31,065 nt of DNA from a virus: positions 1-31,065 of IMG/VR virus record IMGVR_UViG_3300008262_004700; one strand, written 5' to 3'. This document shows, piece by piece, positions 22,817-29,474 of this stretch (within the stretch, counting starts at the first letter, position 1; every line of letters begins with the position of its first letter). Under the pieces are notes generated by a model. It was given only the letters and a program-made list of their open reading frames with translations. It ran no database searches and had not been told where the DNA came from. A program made the position numbers and the translations under genes.

Positions 22817-23374
22817 TCACCTCACTGGCTCAATAATTACGTCTGCCACTCCCCTTGAGAGAGGCAGCCCGAGTGCAACAAACGCACTCGGTGAAAGGTC
22901 GACGATCTTATCATCACTTTTGTCCTTCACCGTGCCACTATAGCAGCCGCACCAATCGGTCACGGTAACGACTATTGACTTTCCTGTAACAACTGATGTA
23001 ACTATAAACTGTGGGCGGGTACCCTTTGCGGCGAACTTCCTCCACATGGTGACCCCCCAGTTGATCTTCGTGGTGTAGAGCGCCTGGACGAGCGCCCTCA
23101 GGTCAGGGCCAGCGGCTGCGTAAAACTCCACCGGAGCCCCCCACTCAGTCTCCCTGGTGTACCAGGCATTGTTCTTGCTTGCGTCATACCAGCTTGCCTT
23201 GCCTGAGGCAAACAGGTCTGGCTTGAGCTCAGTCTCGTGTTGCCAGTCGTCCCTTTCGCTCAAAGGGATCGCCACCCTCGGCTGTACTGGGTTAGTTACA
23301 TGGTTATAGGCGGAGATACCGGCAACCTCTAGGGCTACCGTCACTGCCACAACGACAGCGTTTTTAATAAACAT
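22817..23374 (-). CDS. RlpA-like double-psi beta-barrel protein, exported
   Basis: A 185-aa protein with an N-terminal hydrophobic segment (AVVVAVTVALEVAGISAY) acting as signal or anchor. SGKASWYDASKNNAWYT and FYAAAGPDLRAL are followed by the barrel core GKSIVVTVTDWCGC and KIVDLSPSAFVALG, ending with VADVIIEPV. This is the order of RlpA/expansin-like domains; TDW corresponds to the catalytic-Asp strand and CGC replaces RGP. Such enzymes act on peptidoglycan or glycan. In a phage it could help lysis or cell entry. The ribosome site AAGGAGG is perfect. Confidence 0.82.
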   Translation of the reverse strand: MFIKNAVVVAVTVALEVAGISAYNHVTNPVQPRVAIPLSERDDWQHETELKPDLFASGKASWYDASKNNAWYTRETEWGAPVEFYAAAGPDLRALVQALYTTKINWGVTMWRKFAAKGTRPQFIVTSVVTGKSIVVTVTDWCGCYSGTVKDKSDDKIVDLSPSAFVALGLPLSRGVADVIIEPVR

Positions 23375-23383
23375 GTTTCCTCC

Positions 23384-23557
23384 TTAGTAGTAGTCCGAGC
23401 AACTTGCAAAATACCCGCACGAGCAAATAAGTTTGCACTTGCTGTCCTCTAGCGTCTCACCGCAGTTTGGACATGTGCGAATTATGGCTTCTGCGTCTTG
23501 GCGTGTCAAGTCCTTATCTTTTGACATGTCCACACCATCTTGTGTATTTTCAGTCAT
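23384..23557 (-). CDS. Zinc-ribbon mini-protein
   Basis: A 57-aa ORF with TCPNCGETLEDSKCKLICSCG, giving CxxC plus further Cys residues for a zinc ribbon. It overlaps the upstream gene's stop by 8 nt and sits directly before the RlpA-like gene's ribosome site. No specific function is known. Its small size and Cys content match several other mini-genes in this window. Confidence 0.6.
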   Translation of the reverse strand: MTENTQDGVDMSKDKDLTRQDAEAIIRTCPNCGETLEDSKCKLICSCGYFASCSDYY

Positions 23558-23957
23558 TTCCGACTTCTAGCCCAAGCGAGATCTGGTTAGGCGCCTTCTT
23601 CCCTCGAACACGGTTGTGCCGGTGTGGAATGCCGATCTCCCTGCCAATCTCACGAAGACGTGCCTGGCGCTTGCGCTGCAGTCGTCGGGAGTTCCATCGC
23701 TCGTAGTGCGCGTTGGTCCGCATCTCTTCAGGTCGGTCCTCCCACTCGCACGCCAAGCACTTTCCGCCTTGAGTCGGCTTGGCCCAGAAGTCGTAGTCCG
23801 CTGGCCATTCGTCCTGGCATTTGATGCAGGTAAAGACAGGCCCGAGCTCTGGGTCGTCTTTTGCGCCAAGCACCTTGTGCGGCCTCACTATTGTGTCGAT
23901 AAGCTCGCTGTCCGGTATAACCCTTGCATCGAACATTGCGTTTGTCATGGTTCCCAT
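23550..23957 (-). CDS. Hypothetical protein with CxxC pairs
   Basis: A 135-aa protein starting MGTMTNAMFDARV just downstream of the tRNA; AAAGGA precedes the ATG. Two CxxC pairs (TCIKCQDEW and KCLACEWE) with spacing of ~24 suggest a zinc-bound domain. A highly basic helix then follows (RLQRKRQARLREIGREIGI). The basic tail suggests nucleic-acid binding. A longer frame upstream runs through the tRNA and is rejected as a start. Confidence 0.65.
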   Translation of the reverse strand: MGTMTNAMFDARVIPDSELIDTIVRPHKVLGAKDDPELGPVFTCIKCQDEWPADYDFWAKPTQGGKCLACEWEDRPEEMRTNAHYERWNSRRLQRKRQARLREIGREIGIPHRHNRVRGKKAPNQISLGLEVGND

Positions 23958-23973
23958 AAAAATCCTTTCTTTT

Positions 23974-24049
23974 TGGTAGGGGAGCCTGGACTCGAACCAG
24001 GAACCGCCGAGATATAAGCTCGGTGCTCTAACCTTTGAGCTACTCCCCC
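23974..24049 (-). tRNA. tRNA-Ile(UAU)
   Basis: A complete cloverleaf on the minus strand. The acceptor arms are GGGGGAG and CTCCCCT (one G:U), and the D stem is GCTC/GAGC. The anticodon stem CCGAG/CTCGG encloses loop CTTATAT, so anticodon TAT (UAU), which reads AUA. The variable loop is five bases, the T-arm CCTGG-TTCGAGT-CCAGG, and the encoded end is ACCA. Bacteria usually read AUA with a lysidine-modified CAU tRNA, so a UAU tRNA is unusual. Its first 10 bases are the 3' end of the upstream CDS, including its TAG stop. Confidence 0.93.
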
Positions 24050-24297
24050 CAGCGTTGTCCGACGGTAATGTTGAACCGTCGCTCAAGTGCCTGGATCGCG
24101 CCGAGGATTCCCTCGCCATCGCCGAAAACTTTCACCCTCTCGCCATGCCCGTACTCCGGGTATCGCATGATGGTGCCGCTAGCGCGCCAGGTGGTCACGC
24201 CATCATACTGGCAGAGGAATCGGATCTCGTCGAGCATAAGCCTGGTCTCTAGCCTCGGTGAGGCGAGTTTATTAATGATTTCATCAACAGTTTCCAT
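24040..24297 (-). CDS. Small hypothetical protein overlapping the tRNA
   Basis: An 85-aa protein (METVDEIINKLASPRLETRL, then EIRFLCQYDGVTTW). No family is recognised. Its last three codons and TAG stop form the first 10 bases of the tRNA, so coding and tRNA acceptor sequence are locked together. Confidence 0.6.
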   Translation of the reverse strand: METVDEIINKLASPRLETRLMLDEIRFLCQYDGVTTWRASGTIMRYPEYGHGERVKVFGDGEGILGAIQALERRFNITVGQRWGE

Positions 24298-24305
24298 AAG
24301 TTCTC

Positions 24306-24533
24306 CTAGCTCAAAATTCTTGTTAGGTTCCTTACCGCTTCTACGGCGCTTCTTCCGAAAGCTGAAAGTCCGTCCGCCTGGGCCACATACTGGCCGTCCG
24401 CCCCCCTGATGGAGAAGCTTCCGACTACGCTTTCGGCCTCCTGCCAGACGCAGTGCAGACAGTTGTCGATGTGCAGGGTCTCCCGCAGCATCTCCAGGCT
24501 ATGCATACACTGATCCGACGTGTCGTGGGTCAC
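24306..24533 (-). CDS. Small hypothetical protein
   Basis: A 75-aa ORF with a GTG start overlapping the previous stop as GTGA. The sequence has two CxxC-like positions (DQCMHSLEM and DNCLHCVWQEAE) and a glycine-rich C-terminal half. No known family is claimed. The GTG start is supported by GGAA upstream and by coupling. Confidence 0.5.
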   Translation of the reverse strand: MTHDTSDQCMHSLEMLRETLHIDNCLHCVWQEAESVVGSFSIRGADGQYVAQADGLSAFGRSAVEAVRNLTRILS

Positions 24534-24868
24534 TTAATGTTCCACTTTCCCCTGGACTGCTCTAGGTCAAGAATTGCTTCCATGAAGCCCTCAGCGTCTT
24601 CGATTTCGCTAAATACCGCAAACTCAATCGCTCCGCGTGACCTCCAGTGCGCAACTATGGCGCCTATTCGCTCGTAGACCCCATCATAAAGGTCCACGAT
24701 CTGGTCGTCAAGTCCGAAAACCTTGTGTGCTTTTAGCGTGTAGAACTCAGCAATAAGATCCCTGTATTCCTCCGGGCACTTGACAATTTTCGCCAGTTTC
24801 CAGTCGCCGTCTTCCTGCAGCACGAAGTCGTCGGGAATTAGACTGATGGTGTACTTAGGCCCCTGCAT
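24530..24868 (-). CDS. Hypothetical protein
   Basis: A 112-aa protein beginning MQGPKYTISLIPDDFVL. It is a soluble acidic alpha/beta chain with no recognised family. Its start overlaps by 14 nt the end of an alternative-frame tail (stop at 24855) of the upstream glycosyltransferase, which suggests that frame was the original gene end. Confidence 0.6.
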   Translation of the reverse strand: MQGPKYTISLIPDDFVLQEDGDWKLAKIVKCPEEYRDLIAEFYTLKAHKVFGLDDQIVDLYDGVYERIGAIVAHWRSRGAIEFAVFSEIEDAEGFMEAILDLEQSRGKWNIK

Positions 24869-24933
24869 CGTCTTTTGCCTTTGCTGCTATATCGGCCAGG
24901 GCCTGGAAGTCGTATCCGTACTGGATGCTCCCC

Positions 24934-25629
24934 TCATGTGAGGTCTTCGCGTCGACCTTGAAAGTAGCCCTCCTTGCGTGAATACCCAAAGAAGTTTTTG
25001 GTTGTAATGGTCTCCTGCTCTTCATTCATCAGGTCAAGGTACTCGTCGACAATAGGCGCCATCTTCTCGAACACCTCTCGTCGAAGGATCATCGCCCCGG
25101 TTCCGACCCGATCGCAAACGACAAAGCCGAGCTCTGAAATTGCTGGGTCGATTTCCTTCGGCTCAGTCCCATGGAACTCAAATGCCGGTCGAGCCAGGAT
25201 CGAAGCAATGCTCTTCGGCTCAATACCGGGAGTGCCTTGGATGATGGAGAGCGCTCGTGCTGGGTCGAACGCCCTTCTGGAGTATGGAAGCGCCGTGAAC
25301 TCCAGCCCAGACAGCACGCAAACCATCACGTCTTGCGCGTTGACCCCAACGTCTGAGTCCAGGAACATGAAGTGCGTAGCGTCGCCCTTCAGAAACTCCA
25401 CAACCGACCGGTTCCGTGCAACAGGAAGGATCGAGATCCCGGGGACAACGCCCCAGGAGAACTTACCGCCGACCCGCTGGGCCTCAACTTGCATCTTTAG
25501 GATTGAGTTGACGTACCCGACGTTAAACGTGCCGGTCAAGGACGGCGTCCACACGGCGAGCTTAAACCTTGCCGCCTGCGGCTTTGGCTGTGGGTTTGAC
25601 TGCTGCTTGAATCGTTTCTTCTTTGACAT
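24934..25629 (-). CDS. GT-A-type glycosyltransferase-like protein, 3' end probably disrupted
   Basis: A 231-aa protein. After a Lys/Gln/Pro-rich head, PSLTGTFNVGYVNSILKM and FMFLDSDVGVNAQDV (DSD at 91-93) mark a GT-A nucleotide-sugar fold, and GTGAMILRREVFEKM follows. Such phage proteins usually continue past the G-x-GYFxGED region. Here the frame ends abruptly as QGRREDLT. In the next frame the DNA encodes DAKTSHEGSIQYGYDF and more, ending at 24855, which resembles the expected family tail. An internal deletion with frameshift (or an assembly error) is likely. The native protein may be inactive or truncated. Confidence 0.68.
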   Translation of the reverse strand: MSKKKRFKQQSNPQPKPQAARFKLAVWTPSLTGTFNVGYVNSILKMQVEAQRVGGKFSWGVVPGISILPVARNRSVVEFLKGDATHFMFLDSDVGVNAQDVMVCVLSGLEFTALPYSRRAFDPARALSIIQGTPGIEPKSIASILARPAFEFHGTEPKEIDPAISELGFVVCDRVGTGAMILRREVFEKMAPIVDEYLDLMNEEQETITTKNFFGYSRKEGYFQGRREDLT

Positions 25630-25830
25630 TTAAATCACCACGTATGCAAGGCTAAAAATAACAAGCAGTGCTGCCGTGATGAACGCAACAAGGTCGCCGG
25701 TCCATACGTTGAAACCAAGCTTCCTGAGCGCCCACGTAGCCACGGCGTCACCAAACAGCACAACTGACCCTACGCCTACGCCAAAGAGAATTGCCTGTGC
25801 GAAAGCGAAAAGAAAATCTCCCGTTATCAT
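25630..25830 (-). CDS. Small two-helix membrane protein
   Basis: A 66-aa protein with two hydrophobic segments, FAFAQAILFGVGVGSVVLFG and LVAFITAALLVIFSLAYVVI, linked by a short basic stretch. The size and topology fit a holin or other small phage membrane protein, but lysis genes are not clear around it. The start overlaps the upstream gene as ATGA. The holin idea is only a possibility. Confidence 0.65.
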   Translation of the reverse strand: MITGDFLFAFAQAILFGVGVGSVVLFGDAVATWALRKLGFNVWTGDLVAFITAALLVIFSLAYVVI

Positions 25831-26063
25831 GGGGACACCACCTTGAGGCTGCGCATCTCGTTGCGCATTGTCTCGTGATTACTGTTGAAGCACTTAAGCC
25901 CGCTTGGTTCGGCTGGATTCCCACATTCGCATGGACGGTTGTTCGCAACGTAGATTGCGAGGATTGGCCGCATGCCTCCTTGTCGCCAAAGCGTGTACCC
26001 GGACTCAAGGGACATATTTTCTACCATGGCGTACTCCTTAGCGTTCTCCATCAATCCCCACAT
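25827..26063 (-). CDS. Small hypothetical protein
   Basis: A 78-aa ORF from the ATG at 26063 (MWGLMENAKEYAMVENMSL), coupled by TGATG to the stop of the membrane-protein gene. A GTG start at 26228 would give 133 aa, but that extension reads antagonistically to the other gene's better frame. It contains RPCECGNPAEP and KCFN, a possible small metal site. Not recognised. Confidence 0.55.
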   Translation of the reverse strand: MWGLMENAKEYAMVENMSLESGYTLWRQGGMRPILAIYVANNRPCECGNPAEPSGLKCFNSNHETMRNEMRSLKVVSP

Positions 26064-26212
26064 CACTTCGCCCTGATAATGGCCTGCGCCACCACGAAAG
26101 TAATACAAACCACCGTCAAGATAAACAGGCTCGGGGCCATCTCCCCCAGGCTCAATCTTGGCCGCGTAGCGGAACGTACTTTCTTCTTCGGTCGAAATTT
26201 CTTCCCTGCCAT
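26063..26212 (-). CDS. Small single-pass membrane protein with basic N-terminus
   Basis: A 49-aa ORF: MAGKKFRPKKKVRSATRPR, then SLFILTVVCITFVVAQAII as one transmembrane helix. AAGGAG lies seven bases before the ATG, the best ribosome site in the stretch. The layout (basic head, TM, short tail) is typical of small phage inner-membrane proteins. It shares DNA with the competing GTG-start frame noted for the next gene. It was found by reading, not by length. Confidence 0.62.
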   Translation of the reverse strand: MAGKKFRPKKKVRSATRPRLSLGEMAPSLFILTVVCITFVVAQAIIRAK

Positions 26213-26228
26213 CTTTATTCTCCTTCAC

Positions 26229-26702
26229 TTAAAAAGGAAGCCCATCGCCATGGACGTCCATCTCCTTATGGCCACAGCACGTGTTGGTGTATGGTCGCTC
26301 ACCCCAGTTTCCGTGATTTCGTCGCATGAGGTCTTCCCCCCGCTTCCTGCATAGGGCGCATTGGCAAGCAACGCACTTGGGGTCATTGTACACCTGACCG
26401 TACTCGTAGTCGCTTATATCAATAAGTTTCTGGATTGCCATCACGCCGGTCGAGAAGATGGCAGCACGCTCTTCCCACTCGAGCGTCTTATTATTCAAGC
26501 CGACGCTAAGCGCAAGGGAGGCGTCTGATAGGTCGCTCATCTTTCGCTTGAAGATGTCCTGAATGAAGTAAGAGTGGCCAGTTGCGCTGGAAAGCTGCTC
26601 CCAGACGTCTCGCCTTCCCTCGTGCTCGCAGCAGTTTCCCTCGGAGCAGCCGACGCATGCACACAGCTGGCAGTCTTCCGGTTTGGTCTCTTTCTTTGCC
26701 AT
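26229..26702 (-). CDS. Cysteine-rich hypothetical protein
   Basis: A 157-aa protein starting MAKKETKPEDCQLCACVGC; AGGACAGG precedes the ATG. Cys clusters occur at the N-terminus (CQLCACVGCSEGNCCEH) and C-terminus (CVACQCALCRKRG and NTCCGH), with a helical middle. It probably binds several zinc ions or an Fe-S centre. No named family is recognised. Confidence 0.65.
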   Translation of the reverse strand: MAKKETKPEDCQLCACVGCSEGNCCEHEGRRDVWEQLSSATGHSYFIQDIFKRKMSDLSDASLALSVGLNNKTLEWEERAAIFSTGVMAIQKLIDISDYEYGQVYNDPKCVACQCALCRKRGEDLMRRNHGNWGERPYTNTCCGHKEMDVHGDGLPF

Positions 26703-26748
26703 ACCCTGTCCTTTCCGGCGCAGTTTCACGCCAATCTAGCCACCGTAT

Positions 26749-26766
26749 CAGGTCTTAATCGACCTG
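26749..26766 (-). terminator. Stem-loop directly after glycosyltransferase stop
   Basis: CAGGTC-TTAATC-GACCTG forms a 6-bp stem and 6-nt loop immediately after the stop at 26767. There is no U-run, so it may be a weak terminator, an attenuator or an RNA-stability element rather than a classical terminator. Confidence 0.3.
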
Positions 26767-27402
26767 TCAAATGTCTACCAAGATATGGGTGTAGCCTTCC
26801 TGCTTTGTTACAGACTGCAGGGTATAGCTCATCGTCGTCAGGCCGTTTCTTAGGACCGCCTCTTTGGAGCCAAGTGCCTTGAAGTGGATATCGATGTTCT
26901 CCTTCGGCGGGTTATTGCCGTATGGGCGTTCGTGGTCCAGGCTAAGGAACCGCTGGTCATTTCGCCTGAAGACATCGATACCGGCAAGGTGTACTCGGTC
27001 GAGCAGCGCATCGTCCTCCAGACCCCACCCGTAGTAGTTTGCTGGGAACCCATTGCACTCTGCGAAGGAGCCCCGGTCGAACATCGTCACCCCGCCGAAG
27101 TATTGGAGGTAGGGCATCTTGTACTCGAACTGGCTTGCAGCCGTTGCGAGATGCGTGGCGCCGTTTTGCGGGGAGTAATCGACGTCCTCAGGAATCATGT
27201 CGACATCGTGAAATATGATATGTGAGTGTGAGGAAAAGATGAATCCGATGTTGCAGAGCGCTCCTCGGTTGAACGCCTTGTCGTTCCCCTGTTCGACTAT
27301 GAGGAGCTCCACGCCTGGAATTGCCTTGATGATCGCCGGAACGAACTGCTCAAGGTGGGCAGCCCGATCGCGGTACGGAACGACTACGGAAATATCATTC
27401 AT
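26767..27402 (-). CDS. Galactosyltransferase-like (GT7-type) glycosyltransferase
   Basis: A 211-aa GT-A enzyme. Key positions: MNDISVVVPYRDRAAHLEQF at the start, FHDVDM at 65-70 (DVD metal site), YFGGVTMFDRGSFAECNGF at 101-119 and GWGLEDDALLDR at 125-136. This is the beta-1,4-galactosyltransferase (GT7) pattern of GGV, NGF, and GWG-EDD. It may add a sugar to phage DNA, a virion protein or a host surface; the substrate is unknown. Its ATG overlaps the upstream stop as ATGA. Confidence 0.85.
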   Translation of the reverse strand: MNDISVVVPYRDRAAHLEQFVPAIIKAIPGVELLIVEQGNDKAFNRGALCNIGFIFSSHSHIIFHDVDMIPEDVDYSPQNGATHLATAASQFEYKMPYLQYFGGVTMFDRGSFAECNGFPANYYGWGLEDDALLDRVHLAGIDVFRRNDQRFLSLDHERPYGNNPPKENIDIHFKALGSKEAVLRNGLTTMSYTLQSVTKQEGYTHILVDI

Positions 27403-27539
27403 TGATCTCGGGCCTCATCAATGTCGATGCGGACGAAGATGTCCTTGATACAGCGTTTGCAGACCAGGAAGAGAGAACGGTATTCGTCCTCCTGCTCGTA
27501 GACCTGGGTGAGCTCGTTGCAGTAGTTGCACATGCCCAT
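27399..27539 (-). CDS. Zinc-ribbon mini-protein
   Basis: A 46-aa ORF from the ATG at 27539 (MGMCNYCNELTQVY). The CNYC and CKRC pairs with ~21 residues between form a minimal zinc ribbon. Frame and overlap (ATGA with the glycosyltransferase) support it; the ribosome site is weak, and a longer frame upstream is unlikely. Confidence 0.5.
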   Translation of the reverse strand: MGMCNYCNELTQVYEQEDEYRSLFLVCKRCIKDIFVRIDIDEARDQ

Positions 27540-27555
27540 GACCGGGTCGTTGCCC

Positions 27556-27795
27556 TCAGTCTTTGCTGCCGACAATGTTGACCTCGGCGCCCTCGACCAT
27601 GTGTCGGACAGCCTCAATGATCTGCTCATCGGTCATCGTGTGCTTCTCGTGCCCATCAGGAGGCAGAGCGGTTACCGACCCCTCAGATCCCAATATCAGT
27701 CGAAATCCTAACGTGAACTTCTGGCTCTCGGTAGTGAAGCTCTCCTCAGTAAGTCTCTCGTCAAGCTTCTCGTCGAGCGGTCTTAGGTCTTCCAC
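27556..27795 (-). CDS. Small hypothetical protein
   Basis: A 79-aa ORF with GTG start, AGGAGG seven bases upstream, overlapping the end of the 246-aa gene by 35 nt. The sequence (DEKLDERLTEESFTTESQKF, then MTDEQIIEAVRHMVEGAEV) is acidic and partly helical. Not recognised. Confidence 0.55.
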   Translation of the reverse strand: MEDLRPLDEKLDERLTEESFTTESQKFTLGFRLILGSEGSVTALPPDGHEKHTMTDEQIIEAVRHMVEGAEVNIVGSKD

Positions 27796-28501
27796 GGTGT
27801 ACCTCCTTTGCTATCGCCTTCACCGGATCAGGGTTGATCGGGCGTAGGAACTTCTTTTCAGCTTTCGCATCCTGCTCATCATAGCTCCAACTGTCCTCAT
27901 CGCCAAGCTTCCAGCGCCCCGCCTCAGCGGAGAACTCCTTGGTACTTACCTTGAAATCGGGCATCTTCGGGGTCTTGAACACCAGGGCCTCATCCTCCCA
28001 GAGAACTCGGTTGTTTGGCTGGGCTGAGTACTGCCCGTTGTCCAGGCGGATGAAGTTGTACGACTTATGCTCGGCTGGTAGTCGCGCCCAATTGGCGTCG
28101 ATCTCGTTTGGGTCAGAGTGGACCATGTCTACCGTGAAGAGGTAGTGTCCGTGGTGCCAGCCACCATCCTGTGTCCGGAACTTGCAGCGCATGTTCTTAA
28201 GGACTGCTTTCTCAATAACTGCCACCTGGGTTGAGTTGGCGTCCCAGAGTTGCAGGTCTCCAAGGGAAAGGTCAGGCTTCGGGGTCTCTGGTCGAGAGAC
28301 GAATGCGCTGATCGGAAGCTTGTCATAGAGCGCCCCGTACTCAGGGAGGAACGCCTCAATGTAGAGGGCACGATGGCGGATCGCCTTCACGGATACCCAG
28401 TAGGCAGGGGTGAACTCGCCGTGTCCGTCTTGCAGGTCACGCAGGTACTCCTTGCGGACGTAGCAGGAGATTGGTGGGATATTGGCTATTGGTTGAGGCA
28501 T
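27761..28501 (-). CDS. Hypothetical protein
   Basis: A 246-aa protein with a clear AAGGAG site. It begins MPQPIANIPPISCYVRKEYL. The sequence is hydrophilic, aromatic-rich and mostly beta/mixed, with GGWHHGHYLFTVDMVHSD and a basic tail. No family recognised. A TGG-TAGAAT extended -10 about 50 nt upstream may make it the promoter-proximal gene of the right-hand minus operon (28501 to ~21223). Confidence 0.7.
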   Translation of the reverse strand: MPQPIANIPPISCYVRKEYLRDLQDGHGEFTPAYWVSVKAIRHRALYIEAFLPEYGALYDKLPISAFVSRPETPKPDLSLGDLQLWDANSTQVAVIEKAVLKNMRCKFRTQDGGWHHGHYLFTVDMVHSDPNEIDANWARLPAEHKSYNFIRLDNGQYSAQPNNRVLWEDEALVFKTPKMPDFKVSTKEFSAEAGRWKLGDEDSWSYDEQDAKAEKKFLRPINPDPVKAIAKEVHRGRPKTARREA

Positions 28502-28549
28502 TTGTCTCCTTAGCCGCCGGTTCCCACATGGTCCCCGGACGGCTTGGCT

Positions 28550-28555
28550 ATTCTA
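28550..28555 (-). promoter_or_regulatory. Candidate extended -10 (TGG-TAGAAT)
   Basis: On the minus strand TGGTAGAAT has the TGN extension typical of -35-independent promoters. It gives a leader of about 40 nt before the gene at 28501, containing its Shine-Dalgarno. Confidence 0.4.
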
Positions 28556-28618
28556 CCAGGTCAATATGGCACTGCACATCATTGTCCGGCCAGAGAGCCT
28601 CAGGCTCGGCCCGAAAAC

Positions 28619-28665
28619 GCCGTGAGGCGGTTGAGCCGTGAGGTGAGGGTCTCGGTGCCGTGAGG
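28619..28665. repeat. Three direct repeats GCCGTGAGG
   Basis: GCCGTGAGG occurs at 28619-28627, 28635-28643 and 28657-28665, in the gap between the 28501 and 28682 genes. A nearby palindrome GAGCCT-C-AGGCTC lies at about 28595. This could be a multi-site operator upstream of the promoter at 28550. Confidence 0.55.
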
Positions 28666-28681
28666 CAGGCCCCAAAAGGGC

Positions 28682-29041
28682 TCAAAACTCCCTAAGGAAC
28701 TCATCATCCTTTTCGGCAAAGGAGAGATAGACTGGCATCCCTGGACCCATATACGCACCTTCTACGTTAAACGAGATGTACTCGTCTGCCTCCCCATGGT
28801 GATCGCACTCAGTAAGGCACTCATCTTCCGTACACTCATCCATCGCTTCTGTCGCTAGACGCTCAACCATGGCATTACGGTCGTATACGGCAACGAACAC
28901 CTGACCGTCCTTTGAGAAGTGTGACCCGTGCCCAAGGAACTCTGTCTCCCACCCAATTGCGTAGGTGACTTCAGGAAGGAAGCCCAAATGCTCGTATTCC
29001 TGCCAGTATTCTTTCTTGGACTCACGCTTAGCTTTTGCCAT
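28682..29041 (-). CDS. Hypothetical acidic protein
   Basis: A 119-aa protein: Lys-rich head (MAKAKRESKKEYWQEY), then acidic with a DECTEDECLTECDHHGEAD segment that could bind a metal. GGGAGA lies close to the ATG. A TACACT element at 29090-29095 (minus) could start its transcript. Not recognised. Confidence 0.6.
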   Translation of the reverse strand: MAKAKRESKKEYWQEYEHLGFLPEVTYAIGWETEFLGHGSHFSKDGQVFVAVYDRNAMVERLATEAMDECTEDECLTECDHHGEADEYISFNVEGAYMGPGMPVYLSFAEKDDEFLREF

Positions 29042-29088
29042 AACATCTCCCTGTGCACCCTAATTTATTTTGCCAGGTGCGACTGATG

Positions 29089-29282
29089 GAGTGTAAACCC
29101 ACATGTGTGGCGCACTGGTGGTCGATCTGGAGCACGGATTTGAACCGGGACCAGCACGGATGGAGCAGGGACCCTAGATGATACTTTTGTTTGGGGGCAG
29201 GGACCCATGGAAAACGCACCCCACCCGGGCCCCAATCTAAAATTTTTTACAACACACACCGGGGCCCCTATGGTTTACACTC
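29089..29282. promoter_or_regulatory. Inverted GGTTTACACTC elements flanking a 170-bp intergenic block
   Basis: GGTTTACACTC occurs on the minus strand at 29089-29099 and on the plus strand at 29272-29282. Each contains TACACT, the second exactly 7 nt from the ATG at 29289. They read as divergent outward promoters with a shared 11-bp core. The block between contains GC-rich repeats (two GGGTCCCTGC copies) and a T-arm-like segment; no gene is supported there. Confidence 0.45.
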
Positions 29283-29288
29283 TCCCCC

Positions 29289-29474
29289 ATGTCATCGTCA
29301 AAGAAAAAGACAGCAGTCAATGGTGCCGTACACCGTGAAGGGCCAATGAAGAAGCCCTGTGGTAAGTGCGGTGGTTCGATGCTCCCTAAGGAAGCTCAGA
29401 CTGTCCTAGAGATCGTGATGCTCACCGGCAAGTCCAAGAAGGCGTTTGCCACCTACCACAAGAAGTGCGTCTAG
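29289..29474 (+). CDS. Small CxxC protein, leaderless
   Basis: A 61-aa basic protein: MSSSKKKTAVNGAVHREGP, then PCGKCGGSMLPKEAQTV and a lysine-rich tail ending HKKCV. CxxC plus a distal Cys suggests a small zinc fold. TACACT sits 7 nt before the ATG, with no Shine-Dalgarno. An oligo-T stretch follows the stop. Confidence 0.6.
   Translation: MSSSKKKTAVNGAVHREGPMKKPCGKCGGSMLPKEAQTVLEIVMLTGKSKKAFATYHKKCV

Noticed and set aside
23957-24119. Upstream extension of the 23550 gene to 24119
   Set aside because: It would translate straight through the tRNA gene; the ATG at 23957 with AAAGGA is preferred.
29120-29200. tRNA-like T-arm (GGTTCAAATCC) on the minus strand
   Set aside because: The T stem has a mismatch, and no matching acceptor, D-arm or anticodon arm could be built in the flanking sequence, so I do not call a tRNA or att site.
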